Shown piece by piece: positions 1 through 8,854 of a DNA stretch of 64,000 bases (positions within the stretch are counted from its first letter, which is position 1; every line of letters begins with the position of its first letter). A model generated the notes under the pieces. That model ran no database searches. It saw only the letters and a program-made list of their open reading frames with translations, and had not been told where the DNA came from. The translations under genes were made by a program, and so were the position numbers. Source of the DNA: CAYQXJ01 sp964421565 (lineage in GTDB: Bacteria; Planctomycetota; Brocadiia; SM23-32); NCBI GenBank assembly GCA_964421565.1, contig CAYQXJ010000011.1:67825-131824 (forward strand), read 5' to 3'.

Positions 1-141
1 ACAGCCGAGGGCGAGCAATCGCTGGAGCGAGTAAGGAACCCCGCGGAAGCCTGATAGCGAGCCCGAGGGCGCAGCGCCGCCGGCAGTGGGTGCGCGGCCG
101 GGCCACACACTGCAGATAGATAGGGCTCAGAAGGACGAGCA

Positions 142-2097
142 ATGGCCGAAGTAGAAGACTATATAAAGCTACGCGAGGAGCAGGGCGAACCCACCGAGTT
201 TGCCGAGGGCTTCGGCATCAAGGCCATCATCGCCGGCCTGTTTGCCGCCTTCGTGGTCCTGCCGGGCTCGATGTTCATGTGGCTTATGCTCGGGCAACAG
301 CTCGGCGTGCCTGCCGTTTGGGTCACCCTCATCATCTTCCTGGAAATCGCCAAGCGTTGTCGCACGAAGCTGACGCGGCAGGAGATGTTCATCATCTGGA
401 GCGTTACCCTCGGCGTTCTCGGTGCGGCGATGGGGCAGGGGATGAACTTCATCTGGATGCAGTACTTCGTGCGTAGCGATGCTGCGACGCAGTTTGAGAT
501 CGCTAACCAGATACCGTTCTGGAAGGCCCCCCCTCCCGGCAGCGAAGCCTACCTGACGCGCAACCTGCTGCACCGGGACTGGTGGCCCCAGCTCGCCCTG
601 ATGGGCAGCCTCATCCTATGGTGGCGGCTCAGCATGTTGAGCCTGGGCTACGTGATGTTCCGCGTAACGAGCGATATTGAGAAACTGCCCTTCCCCCTGG
701 CTACCATTGCCGCCAAGGGCGTAACCGCCCTTGCCGAGAGCGAGGAGGAAACCTGGCGCTGGCGGTGCTTCTCCATCGGCAGCACGATCGGCATCGCTTT
801 TGGCCTTATCTACGTTGCTGTGCCGACCCTGTCGGGGGTCTTTCTGCGCAAGCCGCTCTACCTGCTGCCCGTGCCGTTCTATGACCTGACTGTCAAGCTG
901 CAGGACATCGGCTGGTTCCGAGCCGTGCCCCTGGCCATTGGAACGAACCTCGGGGCTTTTATGCAAGGGTTCGTGTTGCCGTTCTGGATGGTGGTGGGCA
1001 GCTTCGTGGCGGGGATTGCGGGACGACTGGTGCTCAACCCCATACTGTACAGGGCAGGGGTGCTGAAGATGTGGGACCCGGGGATGGACTACATCCAGAC
1101 CGGCCTGGCGAACCAGTTCGACTTCTGGCTCAGCTTCGCGATCGGCACCGCCATTGCCATTGCCCTGCTCGGTTTCTATACGGCCATCAGCAAGATGATC
1201 GCGTCACGTCGGCAGAAGGCGAAGACCGCCGGCAGCAGCATCGCCCCGCCGAAGGGGCGTGGTGACATACCCCTCAGCATTGCAGCGCTCTTCTACGCGG
1301 CGACTACAGCCTGGCTGGTCATGCTCTGCCACTGGCTGGTGCCGAAGTTCCCCATCTGGATCATCATTGCCTTCGGGTTCGGTTACACGCCGCTGATGTC
1401 ATATATCACCAGCCGGCTCGCGGGCCTGACGGGGCATCGCATCGGCATTCCATACGCTCGGGAGGCGGCCTTCGTGCTCAGCGGCTACCGGGGTGTGGAC
1501 ATATGGTTTGCGCCCGTCCCACTGGGCGACGTCAGCGGCGGAGCGGCCCACTTCCGCGAGATCGAGCTGACGGGCACGAAGTTCGGCAGCTACTTCAAGG
1601 CGCAGCTCTTTGTGCTGCCGGTCGCGTTGGTGGCAAGCCTTTTCTTCTGGTCGTTCCTGTACAGGATCAGCGATATTCCCGAGGACTATCCGTACGCGAT
1701 GCGCTTCTGGCCGCGCAATGCCACGCTACGGGCCTTTTGGATGACGGCGACAACGACCGGCAACGAGTTCTTCCTGAAGGCGATCCGCTGGAGATTCATC
1801 GCGGCGGGCAGCGCATATGGCCTGCTGGTCTATCCCATTATGCGGATTCTGGGCGCGCCCACGCTGTTCCTCTACGGCACTATTCAGGGCCTTGTTGGTG
1901 ACCCGGCCATGGCCTTCCCGCGGTTTGCGGCGGCATTGCTCGGCAGATTCTACATGCAGAAGGTCTTCGGGCGCGAACGATGGAGCAACTTTACCCCGGT
2001 GCTGGCGGCCGGCTTCGCGGCGGGCATGGGGCTGGTGTCCATGGGTTCGGTTGCCGTCATGCTGATATCCAAGGCCGTAACGATGGTTCCTTTCTGA
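142..2097 (+). CDS. OPT-like polytopic membrane protein
   Basis: This 651-residue protein has about 14-16 strongly hydrophobic segments and a cytosolic-looking acidic N-terminus. The stretch around residues 175-200 (FPLATIAAKGVTAL) resembles the conserved region of oligopeptide-transporter (OPT) type proteins, and the whole looks like the OPT-related DUF6784/6785 proteins of planctomycete- and armatimonad-like genomes. It probably sits in the inner membrane; the substrate is unknown. The ATG follows AAGGACGAGCA, a usable ribosome site. A second gene follows after 19 bases and is likely co-transcribed. Family assignment is by pattern recognition; transport function is inferred. Confidence 0.72.
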   Translation: MAEVEDYIKLREEQGEPTEFAEGFGIKAIIAGLFAAFVVLPGSMFMWLMLGQQLGVPAVWVTLIIFLEIAKRCRTKLTRQEMFIIWSVTLGVLGAAMGQGMNFIWMQYFVRSDAATQFEIANQIPFWKAPPPGSEAYLTRNLLHRDWWPQLALMGSLILWWRLSMLSLGYVMFRVTSDIEKLPFPLATIAAKGVTALAESEEETWRWRCFSIGSTIGIAFGLIYVAVPTLSGVFLRKPLYLLPVPFYDLTVKLQDIGWFRAVPLAIGTNLGAFMQGFVLPFWMVVGSFVAGIAGRLVLNPILYRAGVLKMWDPGMDYIQTGLANQFDFWLSFAIGTAIAIALLGFYTAISKMIASRRQKAKTAGSSIAPPKGRGDIPLSIAALFYAATTAWLVMLCHWLVPKFPIWIIIAFGFGYTPLMSYITSRLAGLTGHRIGIPYAREAAFVLSGYRGVDIWFAPVPLGDVSGGAAHFREIELTGTKFGSYFKAQLFVLPVALVASLFFWSFLYRISDIPEDYPYAMRFWPRNATLRAFWMTATTTGNEFFLKAIRWRFIAAGSAYGLLVYPIMRILGAPTLFLYGTIQGLVGDPAMAFPRFAAALLGRFYMQKVFGRERWSNFTPVLAAGFAAGMGLVSMGSVAVMLISKAVTMVPF

Positions 2098-2116
2098 GAG
2101 CTTTGAGTCTGCCCAT

Positions 2117-3490
2117 ATGAGTGATCCCGAACTGACGGAAGTTGAGCAGGAGCAGCAGGTTCCTGCGGAGCGAGAGCCCGCCACCGGTCCGCTGGTGCCC
2201 CCCTGGTTCAAGAAGGGGTTTTACTTCGTATTCGTTCCCCTTGCCCTGGTGGGCGTTGTGTTCATCGTGCGTTCGATGATCATTCAGCAGGCACTGACGG
2301 ACGCCCTGGCAACAATACGGGGCGAGCTGGACACCGAGATTGTCCTGGAATCTGAAAAGGGCCAGCAAGCGCTGGCCGTGCTGGCCGAGCACCCGCGCTA
2401 CTCCTTCCTTTACTGCAACCAGGAGATACTGCAGAACAGGGAAGATGACCCGCGCATGGCGCGCGCACTTGCGCTGGAAAAAGCCCTGAACTGGGAGGGG
2501 AATGCGCGGCGGCGAGAGATGATCGCCCGCATCGTGGAGAACATGAGCGAGCGGGGCGAGCTGGCCCCTACCTTCACCATCGGACCCGAGGAGCAGCAGA
2601 TACTTGAGCGGATGGTGGCAGAACGGCGGGCCGATGAGGATATGTCCTATGCAGCGGACCGCATCACCGATGTTCTGGAGTGGCTCGCCAGGGGGCACCG
2701 CGGCCAACCAGTGGGACACGAGAAACGGCGGTTACGCGCCCTGAAAGGGCAACTGGACAAGAAGGTCTTTGTGGCGCAAGAAGCGAGAGCGCTGCGTGAA
2801 GTAATGCGGGAGTGGCAGGAGCTCGCCGACCCTGAGGCTAAGGTCGCGGCCGAGCGGTTCGAACTGATGCTCAAGGGTGAAGCGACAAGCCTGCCATCCG
2901 ACGTGGCAGACTTCGTGCGAAAGATGCGGAATGCCTACGAGGACCAGTACCGCCGCAGTATGGAGCGACTGGCCAACGCCGCCTACCAAACGCTCAAGCT
3001 GGTTGTGGAGCGCGAGATGTTTCTCGACCATCCGCACATCCAGCAGTATCTGACGCTGCTTCGGCATGAGTATGAAGGCGTTCGGCATCACGTGCGCGAG
3101 GGCGCGTGGCTGCTGCGCCACAGCCGGTTCACCATACGCTACCTCTCCAATTTCGTCGAGAAGGCAAATATCAATCCGGTCATGGCTGTGGAGACGCCGC
3201 TGTTGACGAAGGAAGAACATGAGAGGGTGATGCGCAGGCAGAACAACCGCCGGCGCCAGTTAGCTCTGGAACTGCTGGGTAAGATTGGGTTGGACTATCT
3301 TGACAATCCGGAGCAGTACGATCTTAGGGTGGACGACACAGATGCCTATGTGCGCGAATGGATCGTGCACACTTTGGAAGAGATGGTCGAGGACGAACTG
3401 ATCGGTGAAGAGGCGAGCAACCTGCTGCGGGAGTTGCGCACCGCAGACCTCGCCAGGACGGGCGAGCCACGACTTTTCGTCAAAGGCTGA
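2117..3490 (+). CDS. Membrane-anchored helical protein of unknown function
   Basis: I do not recognise this 457-residue protein. It has an acidic N-terminus (residues 1-30), one clear transmembrane segment at about 36-55, then a long charged, mainly helical domain rich in Glu, Arg and Leu with no cysteine motif or catalytic signature that I can see. This predicts a single-pass inner-membrane protein with a large soluble domain. It lies 19 bases after the OPT-like gene on the same strand, so a partnership with that transporter is the simplest reading. No strong Shine-Dalgarno precedes the ATG, consistent with translational coupling. Confidence 0.7.
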   Translation: MSDPELTEVEQEQQVPAEREPATGPLVPPWFKKGFYFVFVPLALVGVVFIVRSMIIQQALTDALATIRGELDTEIVLESEKGQQALAVLAEHPRYSFLYCNQEILQNREDDPRMARALALEKALNWEGNARRREMIARIVENMSERGELAPTFTIGPEEQQILERMVAERRADEDMSYAADRITDVLEWLARGHRGQPVGHEKRRLRALKGQLDKKVFVAQEARALREVMREWQELADPEAKVAAERFELMLKGEATSLPSDVADFVRKMRNAYEDQYRRSMERLANAAYQTLKLVVEREMFLDHPHIQQYLTLLRHEYEGVRHHVREGAWLLRHSRFTIRYLSNFVEKANINPVMAVETPLLTKEEHERVMRRQNNRRRQLALELLGKIGLDYLDNPEQYDLRVDDTDAYVREWIVHTLEEMVEDELIGEEASNLLRELRTADLARTGEPRLFVKG

Positions 3491-3510
3491 TTCTTATCCT
3501 ACTCTTTTCT

Positions 3511-4950
3511 CTACCCGCTGCCGGCTGACGACTCGTCCACGAGTTCGGTATCTCGCTCAGCCGCGCCGCTTGCCCGCTGCGGCACGACCGCCTTCTCCCA
3601 TTCCCCGCGGGAGAAGAGCCACAACGTGATCAGTGCGGTCACGATGTTGGCGACCACCATCGCAAAGTAGGCCCCGAAGCTACCCCATCGGGCGGCCCTC
3701 ACCAGCAGCAGCGCCAGGGGCACCCGCAGACACCAGAGACGGATCACGCCGACTCCGAAAGCGGGCGCAGTGTGCCCCGACCCGTAGAACGCCGCCAGGA
3801 GCACGGTGAGCACACCGAACACGTACGAGGAGGCGGGCACTACCAGGAAGAACCGCCCCGCCTCGCGCCGCACTTCGTCGCTGTCTACGAAGAACCCGGC
3901 CACCTGTTGCCCGCCCATCATCACCAACACCAGGGGCACGAACATGACCAGTGCGACGAAGCCGGTGCTCGACCATATCGTCCGGCGTGCGAGCCTGGGT
4001 TTGCCCGCCCCAAGTGCCTGGCCGACGATTGGAGCGGCGGCCGATGCTACCGCGAAGCTCGGCATGTTGAACATGCGAGTAATGGCGAAGCCGATGCGAA
4101 CCGCGGCGATAACCGTGGTGCCGAGCGTGTTCACGATGGTCTGGAAGGCGAGAAAGCCGAGCGAGTCGCTGCCCCGACCAACGGCGACGGGGCCGCCGAC
4201 AACGATGAGCTTACGAAGCATCGAGCGGTCCGGGCGGAAGTCGGCCCGGCGCAGATGAACTCCCGCCCAGCCTGCGCTCAGGTAGAGGCCGCATAGGGCG
4301 GCCTCAGCAGCGCGGGCCAGCAGGCTTGCCCACGCGGCGCCAGCGACCCCGAGCGCCGGCATTCCCCCCAGCCCAAAAATGAATATGGGATCGAGCACGA
4401 TGTTGAGCACTACCGAAACCGCCCCGATCTTCACGGCGGTCAAGGTGTCCCCCAGCCCGCGTAAGACAGCCCCGAAGGCCACGATGAAGCCGACCAGAGG
4501 CATCGCGCACATCATAATGCGCAGGTAGGTCGCCGCGTCGGCCTGGATAGGCGTGGGTGCCTGGACCAGGCGTACCAGGACAGGGGCCAGCAGGATGATG
4601 GGAGCCACAACAAGCAAGCTCAGGCTGCACAATAGCAGGATGGTCTGCCCCGCGGAGCGGTCGGCCTCTCCGTGGCGGTCGGCGCCCGTGTACTGCGAAA
4701 CGAGCGCGGTTCCCGCTGTGCCGAAGCCCATGCTCAGCGAGAAAGCAAGGAACATGAAAGGCCACGAGACCGTTTGCGCAGCAAGCGCCTGTTCGCTGAG
4801 CCGGCCGAGCCAGAACGCGTCCGCCAGGCTGTATGCGCTGTGCAGAAGCATGCCGACGGTCATCGGCGCTGCCAGCCGGAACAGGTTCCAGGCCAGCGAT
4901 CCGGAGGTCAGATCGCGCCGAACGGTGCGTGGTGGCTTCGGACCGGGCAT
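3511..4950 (-). CDS. MATE family efflux transporter
   Basis: The 479-residue product has about 12 transmembrane helices in two similar halves. It opens with the MATE-type segment SLAWNLFRLAAPMTVGMLLH and has repeated family features such as SLADAFWLGRLS, where the loop after helix 1 follows the usual D-x-x-(W/F)-(L/V)-G pattern. MATE proteins are Na+ or H+ antiporters that export drugs and metabolites. An upstream in-frame TTG (5013) would add 21 residues. I chose the ATG at 4950 because the protein then has normal MATE length and starts just before the conserved region, although no good ribosome site is visible. It converges with the preceding gene, with only 20 bases between them. Confidence 0.9.
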   Translation of the reverse strand: MPGPKPPRTVRRDLTSGSLAWNLFRLAAPMTVGMLLHSAYSLADAFWLGRLSEQALAAQTVSWPFMFLAFSLSMGFGTAGTALVSQYTGADRHGEADRSAGQTILLLCSLSLLVVAPIILLAPVLVRLVQAPTPIQADAATYLRIMMCAMPLVGFIVAFGAVLRGLGDTLTAVKIGAVSVVLNIVLDPIFIFGLGGMPALGVAGAAWASLLARAAEAALCGLYLSAGWAGVHLRRADFRPDRSMLRKLIVVGGPVAVGRGSDSLGFLAFQTIVNTLGTTVIAAVRIGFAITRMFNMPSFAVASAAAPIVGQALGAGKPRLARRTIWSSTGFVALVMFVPLVLVMMGGQQVAGFFVDSDEVRREAGRFFLVVPASSYVFGVLTVLLAAFYGSGHTAPAFGVGVIRLWCLRVPLALLLVRAARWGSFGAYFAMVVANIVTALITLWLFSRGEWEKAVVPQRASGAAERDTELVDESSAGSG

Positions 4951-5044
4951 AGGGGAGGCAGTATGTCCATCACGGACAGCGAAGTCCAGGAGAAACGACG
5001 GAAATGAAGCCAAAAGCAGGAATAGGGAGGAACTGGCGCCGCGC

Positions 5045-5800
5045 TCAGTCCAGCAAATCCTTCAGCCTGGTCTTCAGCCCTTCGGCCCCCTCGCGCAGCA
5101 CGCCTCGGCCTGCCTCCTCGGCCTGTTCGGTCAGGTCTTCGAGCTGCCTTGTACCTAACTGCTCCTTCGCCGCCTCAAGCACTGCTTCATTCAGCGCTCT
5201 GATGATCTGCAGCGCGACCTCGTATGGGCTTGCGCCCCCTCCCGCCGACAGGTCGGTCAGCTCAATACCGGGTAAATCCACGCTCATCGCCCGCCCTCCG
5301 GGCAGGTTGGCCAGACGCACCGACGGTTGCTCGATTCGCAGTGTGCCGATTCGCAGCCGTCTGTCGGTTCTCTCCCGGGCCTCTTTCTCCTTGCTCTTCA
5401 TGCCTTTTAGGATGCGACCGAAGTTCGTCGTTCCGCCGGAGAACTCAACGGTTAGCTCCGGCCGGGCCACCTCGACTAGGGGAATCACCACCACGTCGCT
5501 CAACAAGGTGCGCAGTTCCGCGTCGACTCGCATCCGGCCGACGTGGGCCGCCCGGGGGCTATCGAACCCCTCCGGATTGCCGACCTCGAAGCCCTGCAGT
5601 GCAAACGAGCCGCCCAGAAGTGAGATGTCCACGTCGTCGAGCGTCAGGGGCACACCGACCACGAGGGGCCCCACTTTCTCGATGCCGGTCTTCACGATGC
5701 GGTTTAACGCCAGGCCCGCTCCCAGGAACAGGAGGACGATCAGAACAACGGTGCCGATCAGAAGCGAGACCAGTCTGTGCGTTACGAAGCCGATGACCAT
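5045..5800 (-). CDS. AsmA-like membrane-anchored protein
   Basis: The 251-residue protein begins with a single transmembrane segment (about residues 8-30) followed by a domain resembling the N-terminal repeat of AsmA/DUF748 proteins. Visible elements are VPLTLDDVDISLLGGSFALQGFEVGNP-like text, a later ARPELTVEF strand and IEQPSVRL. AsmA-type proteins span from the inner membrane into the periplasm and help lipid and outer-membrane homeostasis. This one is short and ends in a helical, Glu-rich tail (residues 190-251) that could be a coiled coil. The ATG at 5800 follows TTGGGGGC; an upstream start would run through the divergent promoter at 5870-5898. Confidence 0.68.
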   Translation of the reverse strand: MVIGFVTHRLVSLLIGTVVLIVLLFLGAGLALNRIVKTGIEKVGPLVVGVPLTLDDVDISLLGGSFALQGFEVGNPEGFDSPRAAHVGRMRVDAELRTLLSDVVVIPLVEVARPELTVEFSGGTTNFGRILKGMKSKEKEARERTDRRLRIGTLRIEQPSVRLANLPGGRAMSVDLPGIELTDLSAGGGASPYEVALQIIRALNEAVLEAAKEQLGTRQLEDLTEQAEEAGRGVLREGAEGLKTRLKDLLD

Positions 5801-5869
5801 GTCAAATGCCCCCAATGGATGTGAGAACCCCATGCTACCTGCCGAACATCCCCAGCGCAACGGCAGGGC

Positions 5870-5898
5870 TTGACACTGGGGCCGGCCTCTTGTATACA
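5870..5898 (+). promoter_or_regulatory. Sigma70-like promoter for the TRL-like lipoprotein gene
   Basis: TTGACA at 5870-5875 and TATACA at 5893-5898 are separated by 17 bases. The transcript would start near 5905 and leave a leader of about 135 bases before the gene at 6040. A TACAAT box overlaps at 5895-5900 with a less ideal 19-base spacer. Confidence 0.6.
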
Positions 5899-6039
5899 AT
5901 CGGGACAGCCAGAGTCGCCGCCGTCGCTTCCCGCGTGGGACAGTGGCGTGCGAGCGCGAGGGCGGGCGACCCGGGGGTGAGAGGGCTGCGCATAACTGTA
6001 GCCTGACGGTTCTGCTCTGTTTCGTGTGGAGGAAGTGCT

Positions 6040-6357
6040 ATGCTGAGGCGGCTGTGTGTTCTGGTACTGGCGGTCTGCGTTGTGCTGGTGGCCGGTTGTG
6101 TTTTCCCACGCTATGGTGCGGTCGTGGCCCCGGTCATGGTCACCAAGAGCCCAGTGGCGGTGGGCGATACAAGCGTTGGCTACAGCAAAGTGGGCGAGTC
6201 CATGGCGGAGGGCATCATCGTGGTAAGCCGCGGCGATGCCAGCATCAAGGCAGCTATGGAGGACGGCGGCATCACGCGCATCCACCATGTGGACAGCGAG
6301 GAGTTTAGTGTGCTGGGCATCTACTGCCAGCAGATCATTCGGGTGTACGGCGAGTAG
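6040..6357 (+). CDS. TRL-like lipoprotein
   Basis: The 105-residue protein has a lipoprotein signal peptide, with a lipobox ending VAGC at Cys20. The body has the TRL-family pattern: a gly-rich opening (YGAVVAPV), a K-x-G-x-S core and a C-terminal segment about an inducible small response ending in VLGIYCQQIIRVYGE. TRL proteins are short exported lipoproteins often found near tRNA loci; their role is unknown. A strong promoter lies upstream and an intrinsic terminator directly downstream, so this is a single-gene unit. GTGGAGGAAGTGCT before the ATG supplies the ribosome site. Confidence 0.75.
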   Translation: MLRRLCVLVLAVCVVLVAGCVFPRYGAVVAPVMVTKSPVAVGDTSVGYSKVGESMAEGIIVVSRGDASIKAAMEDGGITRIHHVDSEEFSVLGIYCQQIIRVYGE

Positions 6358-6376
6358 CTCGTGCGCCGGTTGCCTT

Positions 6377-6416
6377 GGGCGCGGTGCAACCCCGCACGGG
6401 GCACCGCGCCCTTTTG
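6377..6416 (+). terminator. Intrinsic terminator after the TRL-like gene
   Basis: An 11-bp perfect stem (GGGCGCGGTGC at 6377-6387 with GCACCGCGCCC at 6401-6411) with a 13-base loop is followed directly by TTTTGATT. Confidence 0.8.
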
Positions 6417-6446
6417 ATTGTGCATGTCTTATCTGCCAGGCATTTC

Positions 6447-6476
6447 TTGACATCCGCGTTATTCGTCGACTATACA
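6447..6476 (+). promoter_or_regulatory. Sigma70-like promoter for the zinc-ribbon protein gene
   Basis: TTGACA at 6447-6452 and TATACA at 6471-6476 are separated by 18 bases, giving a start near 6483 and a leader of about 60 bases before the gene at 6545. Confidence 0.6.
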
Positions 6477-6544
6477 GGGGACCAACGGGCCCCGTGTTTA
6501 GCGGCGGGCGGAGCGATGGGCCGCTCGCAGGTTAGGAGGCAGCC

Positions 6545-7465
6545 TTGGCCGTCGTCATGTTCAAATGCCCGTTCTGCGGGCAGAAGGTAGAGACGCCCGA
6601 GGAGAACGTGGGCCGGGAGGGGCAGTGCCCCGAATGTCAGCGGATATTCAAGATACCCGATCCGCGATCGGGCCGGCCCAGACCCCAGCAGCCCGGCCCG
6701 ACCGGTGGCGGTTGGCTGGATCGGGCACCGGAGGAATACCAGGAGGGCAACGTCCTTCTGGGCTCGGCCTCTCTGGCCGGCTGCCTTGTGGTGCTTATTG
6801 TCGCCAGCCTGATGCCATGGATGACGCAAATCGCCGCTTTGGAGACGGTGATCGCCGGCGAACGGCTCTATATCCTGCTCGGTTCGGCGGCCAGCCTTAC
6901 GTACCTTGCTCTGTCTGTGCTGTCACGGAAGAGCCTTATCCCCGCCGTGTTGGGTTCGCTTGCCTGGAGCGCGTGCTCTACGACGTGGATCATCACGCTC
7001 TGGAGGCGCGCCGGAGAGGCAACACAGGTTGAGGGCGCAGCTGGGGCGCAGGCGGCGGGCGGCATCTACCTGGCACTTCTTGCAGCACTGGCTGCGGCCT
7101 GCGCGGCGCTCTTCGTGACGGCGAAGGTCGGCGAACTGCGGGTGCTGCGCTACTGGGGCATCTTCCTGGTCGGCATGCTCATCATCGGCACAGGGAGCGG
7201 CGTTATCGTCTATGGGCGCCACCTCCAGCCTGCAATCAGCGCGGCGTTGGCCGAACAGGCCGCTCGGGAGGAACTGGTGCAGGAGGCGCAAGAGCGCCAA
7301 CAGGAGTTGCGCGAGCAGGTGGACAGGCTAAGGAAGCAGTTGCAGGACCTACGCGCCGAGTATGAAGAGGGCGTCTTCATACCGAAGGATACACCGCCGG
7401 CAGAAATCTGGCGTCGCCTGGAGCCAATCCTCGGTGGCGAAACGGACGGGCGGCGCCGCCGCTGA
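6545..7465 (+). CDS. Zinc-ribbon multi-pass membrane protein with coiled-coil tail
   Basis: The 306-residue protein starts with a zinc ribbon (CPFCGQK and CPECQRIF, two C-x2-C pairs in residues 8-36), of the type at the head of many planctomycete-like membrane proteins. A proline-rich linker, four to five hydrophobic helices (about residues 78-220) and a Glu/Gln-rich coiled coil (about 235-285) follow. No enzyme motif is visible; it is probably a scaffold or sensor in the inner membrane. I chose TTG at 6545 because AGGAGG lies five bases upstream, whereas the next ATG (6557) would be 17 bases away. Confidence 0.72.
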   Translation: MAVVMFKCPFCGQKVETPEENVGREGQCPECQRIFKIPDPRSGRPRPQQPGPTGGGWLDRAPEEYQEGNVLLGSASLAGCLVVLIVASLMPWMTQIAALETVIAGERLYILLGSAASLTYLALSVLSRKSLIPAVLGSLAWSACSTTWIITLWRRAGEATQVEGAAGAQAAGGIYLALLAALAAACAALFVTAKVGELRVLRYWGIFLVGMLIIGTGSGVIVYGRHLQPAISAALAEQAAREELVQEAQERQQELREQVDRLRKQLQDLRAEYEEGVFIPKDTPPAEIWRRLEPILGGETDGRRRR

Positions 7466-7506
7466 CGGGCTGAACGGCGGCGCGCCCGGTGGTCTGGGCT
7501 CTTCCC

Positions 7507-8760
7507 TTACTCCAGTCCGTACAAGCGGCGTGGGTTGATGTGCATGATACGCCGGGCGACCTGGCGGGCGGTTTCAGGATCCCAGCCCTCGCGCTCCACC
7601 TTGTGCTCTAAGACGCGCGCTATGCCCTCTCGCGCCTGCAATGCGTAGCCAACCATGGGGAAGGGCGATCCGGTGTCACCGCCGAAGGCGAAGATGCGGT
7701 TACTCGGGACGCAGCTGAGCCATTCGTCGAGCGTCCGTTGCATCTGCACGGGACTCATGGACCATGCCCAGCACATGTTCAGGTGCACGTTGGGGAAAGC
7801 CTTGCCGATCGCGCCGGCGGCTTCGCTGTAGGGCCAACCGGCGTGGAAGATGTCGAATCGCACTTTACGATAGCGCTGGAAGACCGGGATCAAGAGCATC
7901 GGCTCGCCCCGTCTGAAATCGCCCCAGTTCCCGGCAAGGTAGCCGGTGTGAAACTGCACGGGCAGGTCGAACTCACGGGCCCGTTGCACGAATCGGTGAA
8001 ACAGGTAGTCATGCAGGGGTGTCAAGTCGCCCTCTCGTCCCTGCATCATGTGCTCGAACGCGCGTTCCGCATCCGCACGGGACGAGCCGGCAAACTCGAT
8101 CCTTCGCTCATAGGGCAGGCCGCACTTCAGGCCGCCCAGCTTGCCCCCCTGCCTTGCCTTGTCGGTGTAATTGTCCAGAGCGTCGTCGATGTCCTGCAGG
8201 GACTGCAACGGTGCGTCGAGAGCATTCTCCCAGGACTCTACCTGATGACGCTTCTTCATGGTGAGCAGCGCGTCGTAACGCAGCATCTGGCGGTAACTGT
8301 CGGGATGTTTCTGGCCGGTGAACATCTCAATGGCGGTCGGGCATTCCCAACAGGCATCATTGATGACCCATGGGGTGCCTGCCAGTTCGTGCATCGCCTG
8401 GTAGATCTCCCGCCCGTTCTTCTCAGAAGCGAACGCCCGTAGTTTGTCGGTGACGGCCTCGGCATTCCCCTGGTTGAATTCGAGCCCCGTCACTGCTCTG
8501 CACGCCAACTCGGTGGCCTGGCCATAGCCGGTGGTTCGCACGGCGTCCCATAGCTGGAAGAAGCGCTCCTGCGGCAGTTCGTGCAGCGGGCTCGGGATGC
8601 TCTCAACTCCTGCTGCCGTTAGCATGTCGGCACCGGCGTAACCGAGGAACTCCTGGAATGTCAGCTCTTCGCGGCGTCGCTCGAGTGCTTCGAAACCATT
8701 CTGGTGCTCGTGGCAGTCGCACATCGGTTCAGACATTACGAAATCGCGAATTTCACCCAT
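7507..8760 (-). CDS. Amidohydrolase-superfamily protein
   Basis: The 417-residue protein has the layout of amidohydrolase-2 or uronate-isomerase-like TIM barrels. An early DCHEHQN gives the H-x-H metal ligands on strand 1 (residues 15-18). Later come QFHTGY, FDIFHAGWP (histidines of strands 5-6) and FGGDTG, the usual strand-8 Asp; the C-terminus, RIMHINPRRLYGL, is typical of these families. The likely reaction is hydrolysis or isomerisation of a carboxylated substrate, but the substrate cannot be read from the sequence. GAGGGAGC lies seven bases before the ATG. It is encoded just downstream of the alginate-export porin on the same strand, which hints at sugar or uronate metabolism. Confidence 0.78.
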   Translation of the reverse strand: MGEIRDFVMSEPMCDCHEHQNGFEALERRREELTFQEFLGYAGADMLTAAGVESIPSPLHELPQERFFQLWDAVRTTGYGQATELACRAVTGLEFNQGNAEAVTDKLRAFASEKNGREIYQAMHELAGTPWVINDACWECPTAIEMFTGQKHPDSYRQMLRYDALLTMKKRHQVESWENALDAPLQSLQDIDDALDNYTDKARQGGKLGGLKCGLPYERRIEFAGSSRADAERAFEHMMQGREGDLTPLHDYLFHRFVQRAREFDLPVQFHTGYLAGNWGDFRRGEPMLLIPVFQRYRKVRFDIFHAGWPYSEAAGAIGKAFPNVHLNMCWAWSMSPVQMQRTLDEWLSCVPSNRIFAFGGDTGSPFPMVGYALQAREGIARVLEHKVEREGWDPETARQVARRIMHINPRRLYGLE

Positions 8761-8796
8761 ACTTCTGCTCCCTCATGTGACCTGCCTTCATGACAA

Positions 8797-8827
8797 CGGG
8801 CCGAGCGCACGAGAAGCGCCCGGCCCG
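8797..8827 (-). terminator. GC-rich hairpin between porin and amidohydrolase genes
   Basis: Two 12-base arms (8797-8808 and 8816-8827) pair with one mismatch around a 7-base loop. There is no T tract on the minus strand, so it may attenuate or protect the porin transcript rather than terminate it. Confidence 0.4.
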
Positions 8828-8854
8828 CGTGACGTTACGTGCCGCTTCAGATGT

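Noticed and set aside
1..141. Possible coding end of an upstream gene
   Set aside because: Open codons exist in two frames but no motif or gene boundary can be supported in 141 bases.
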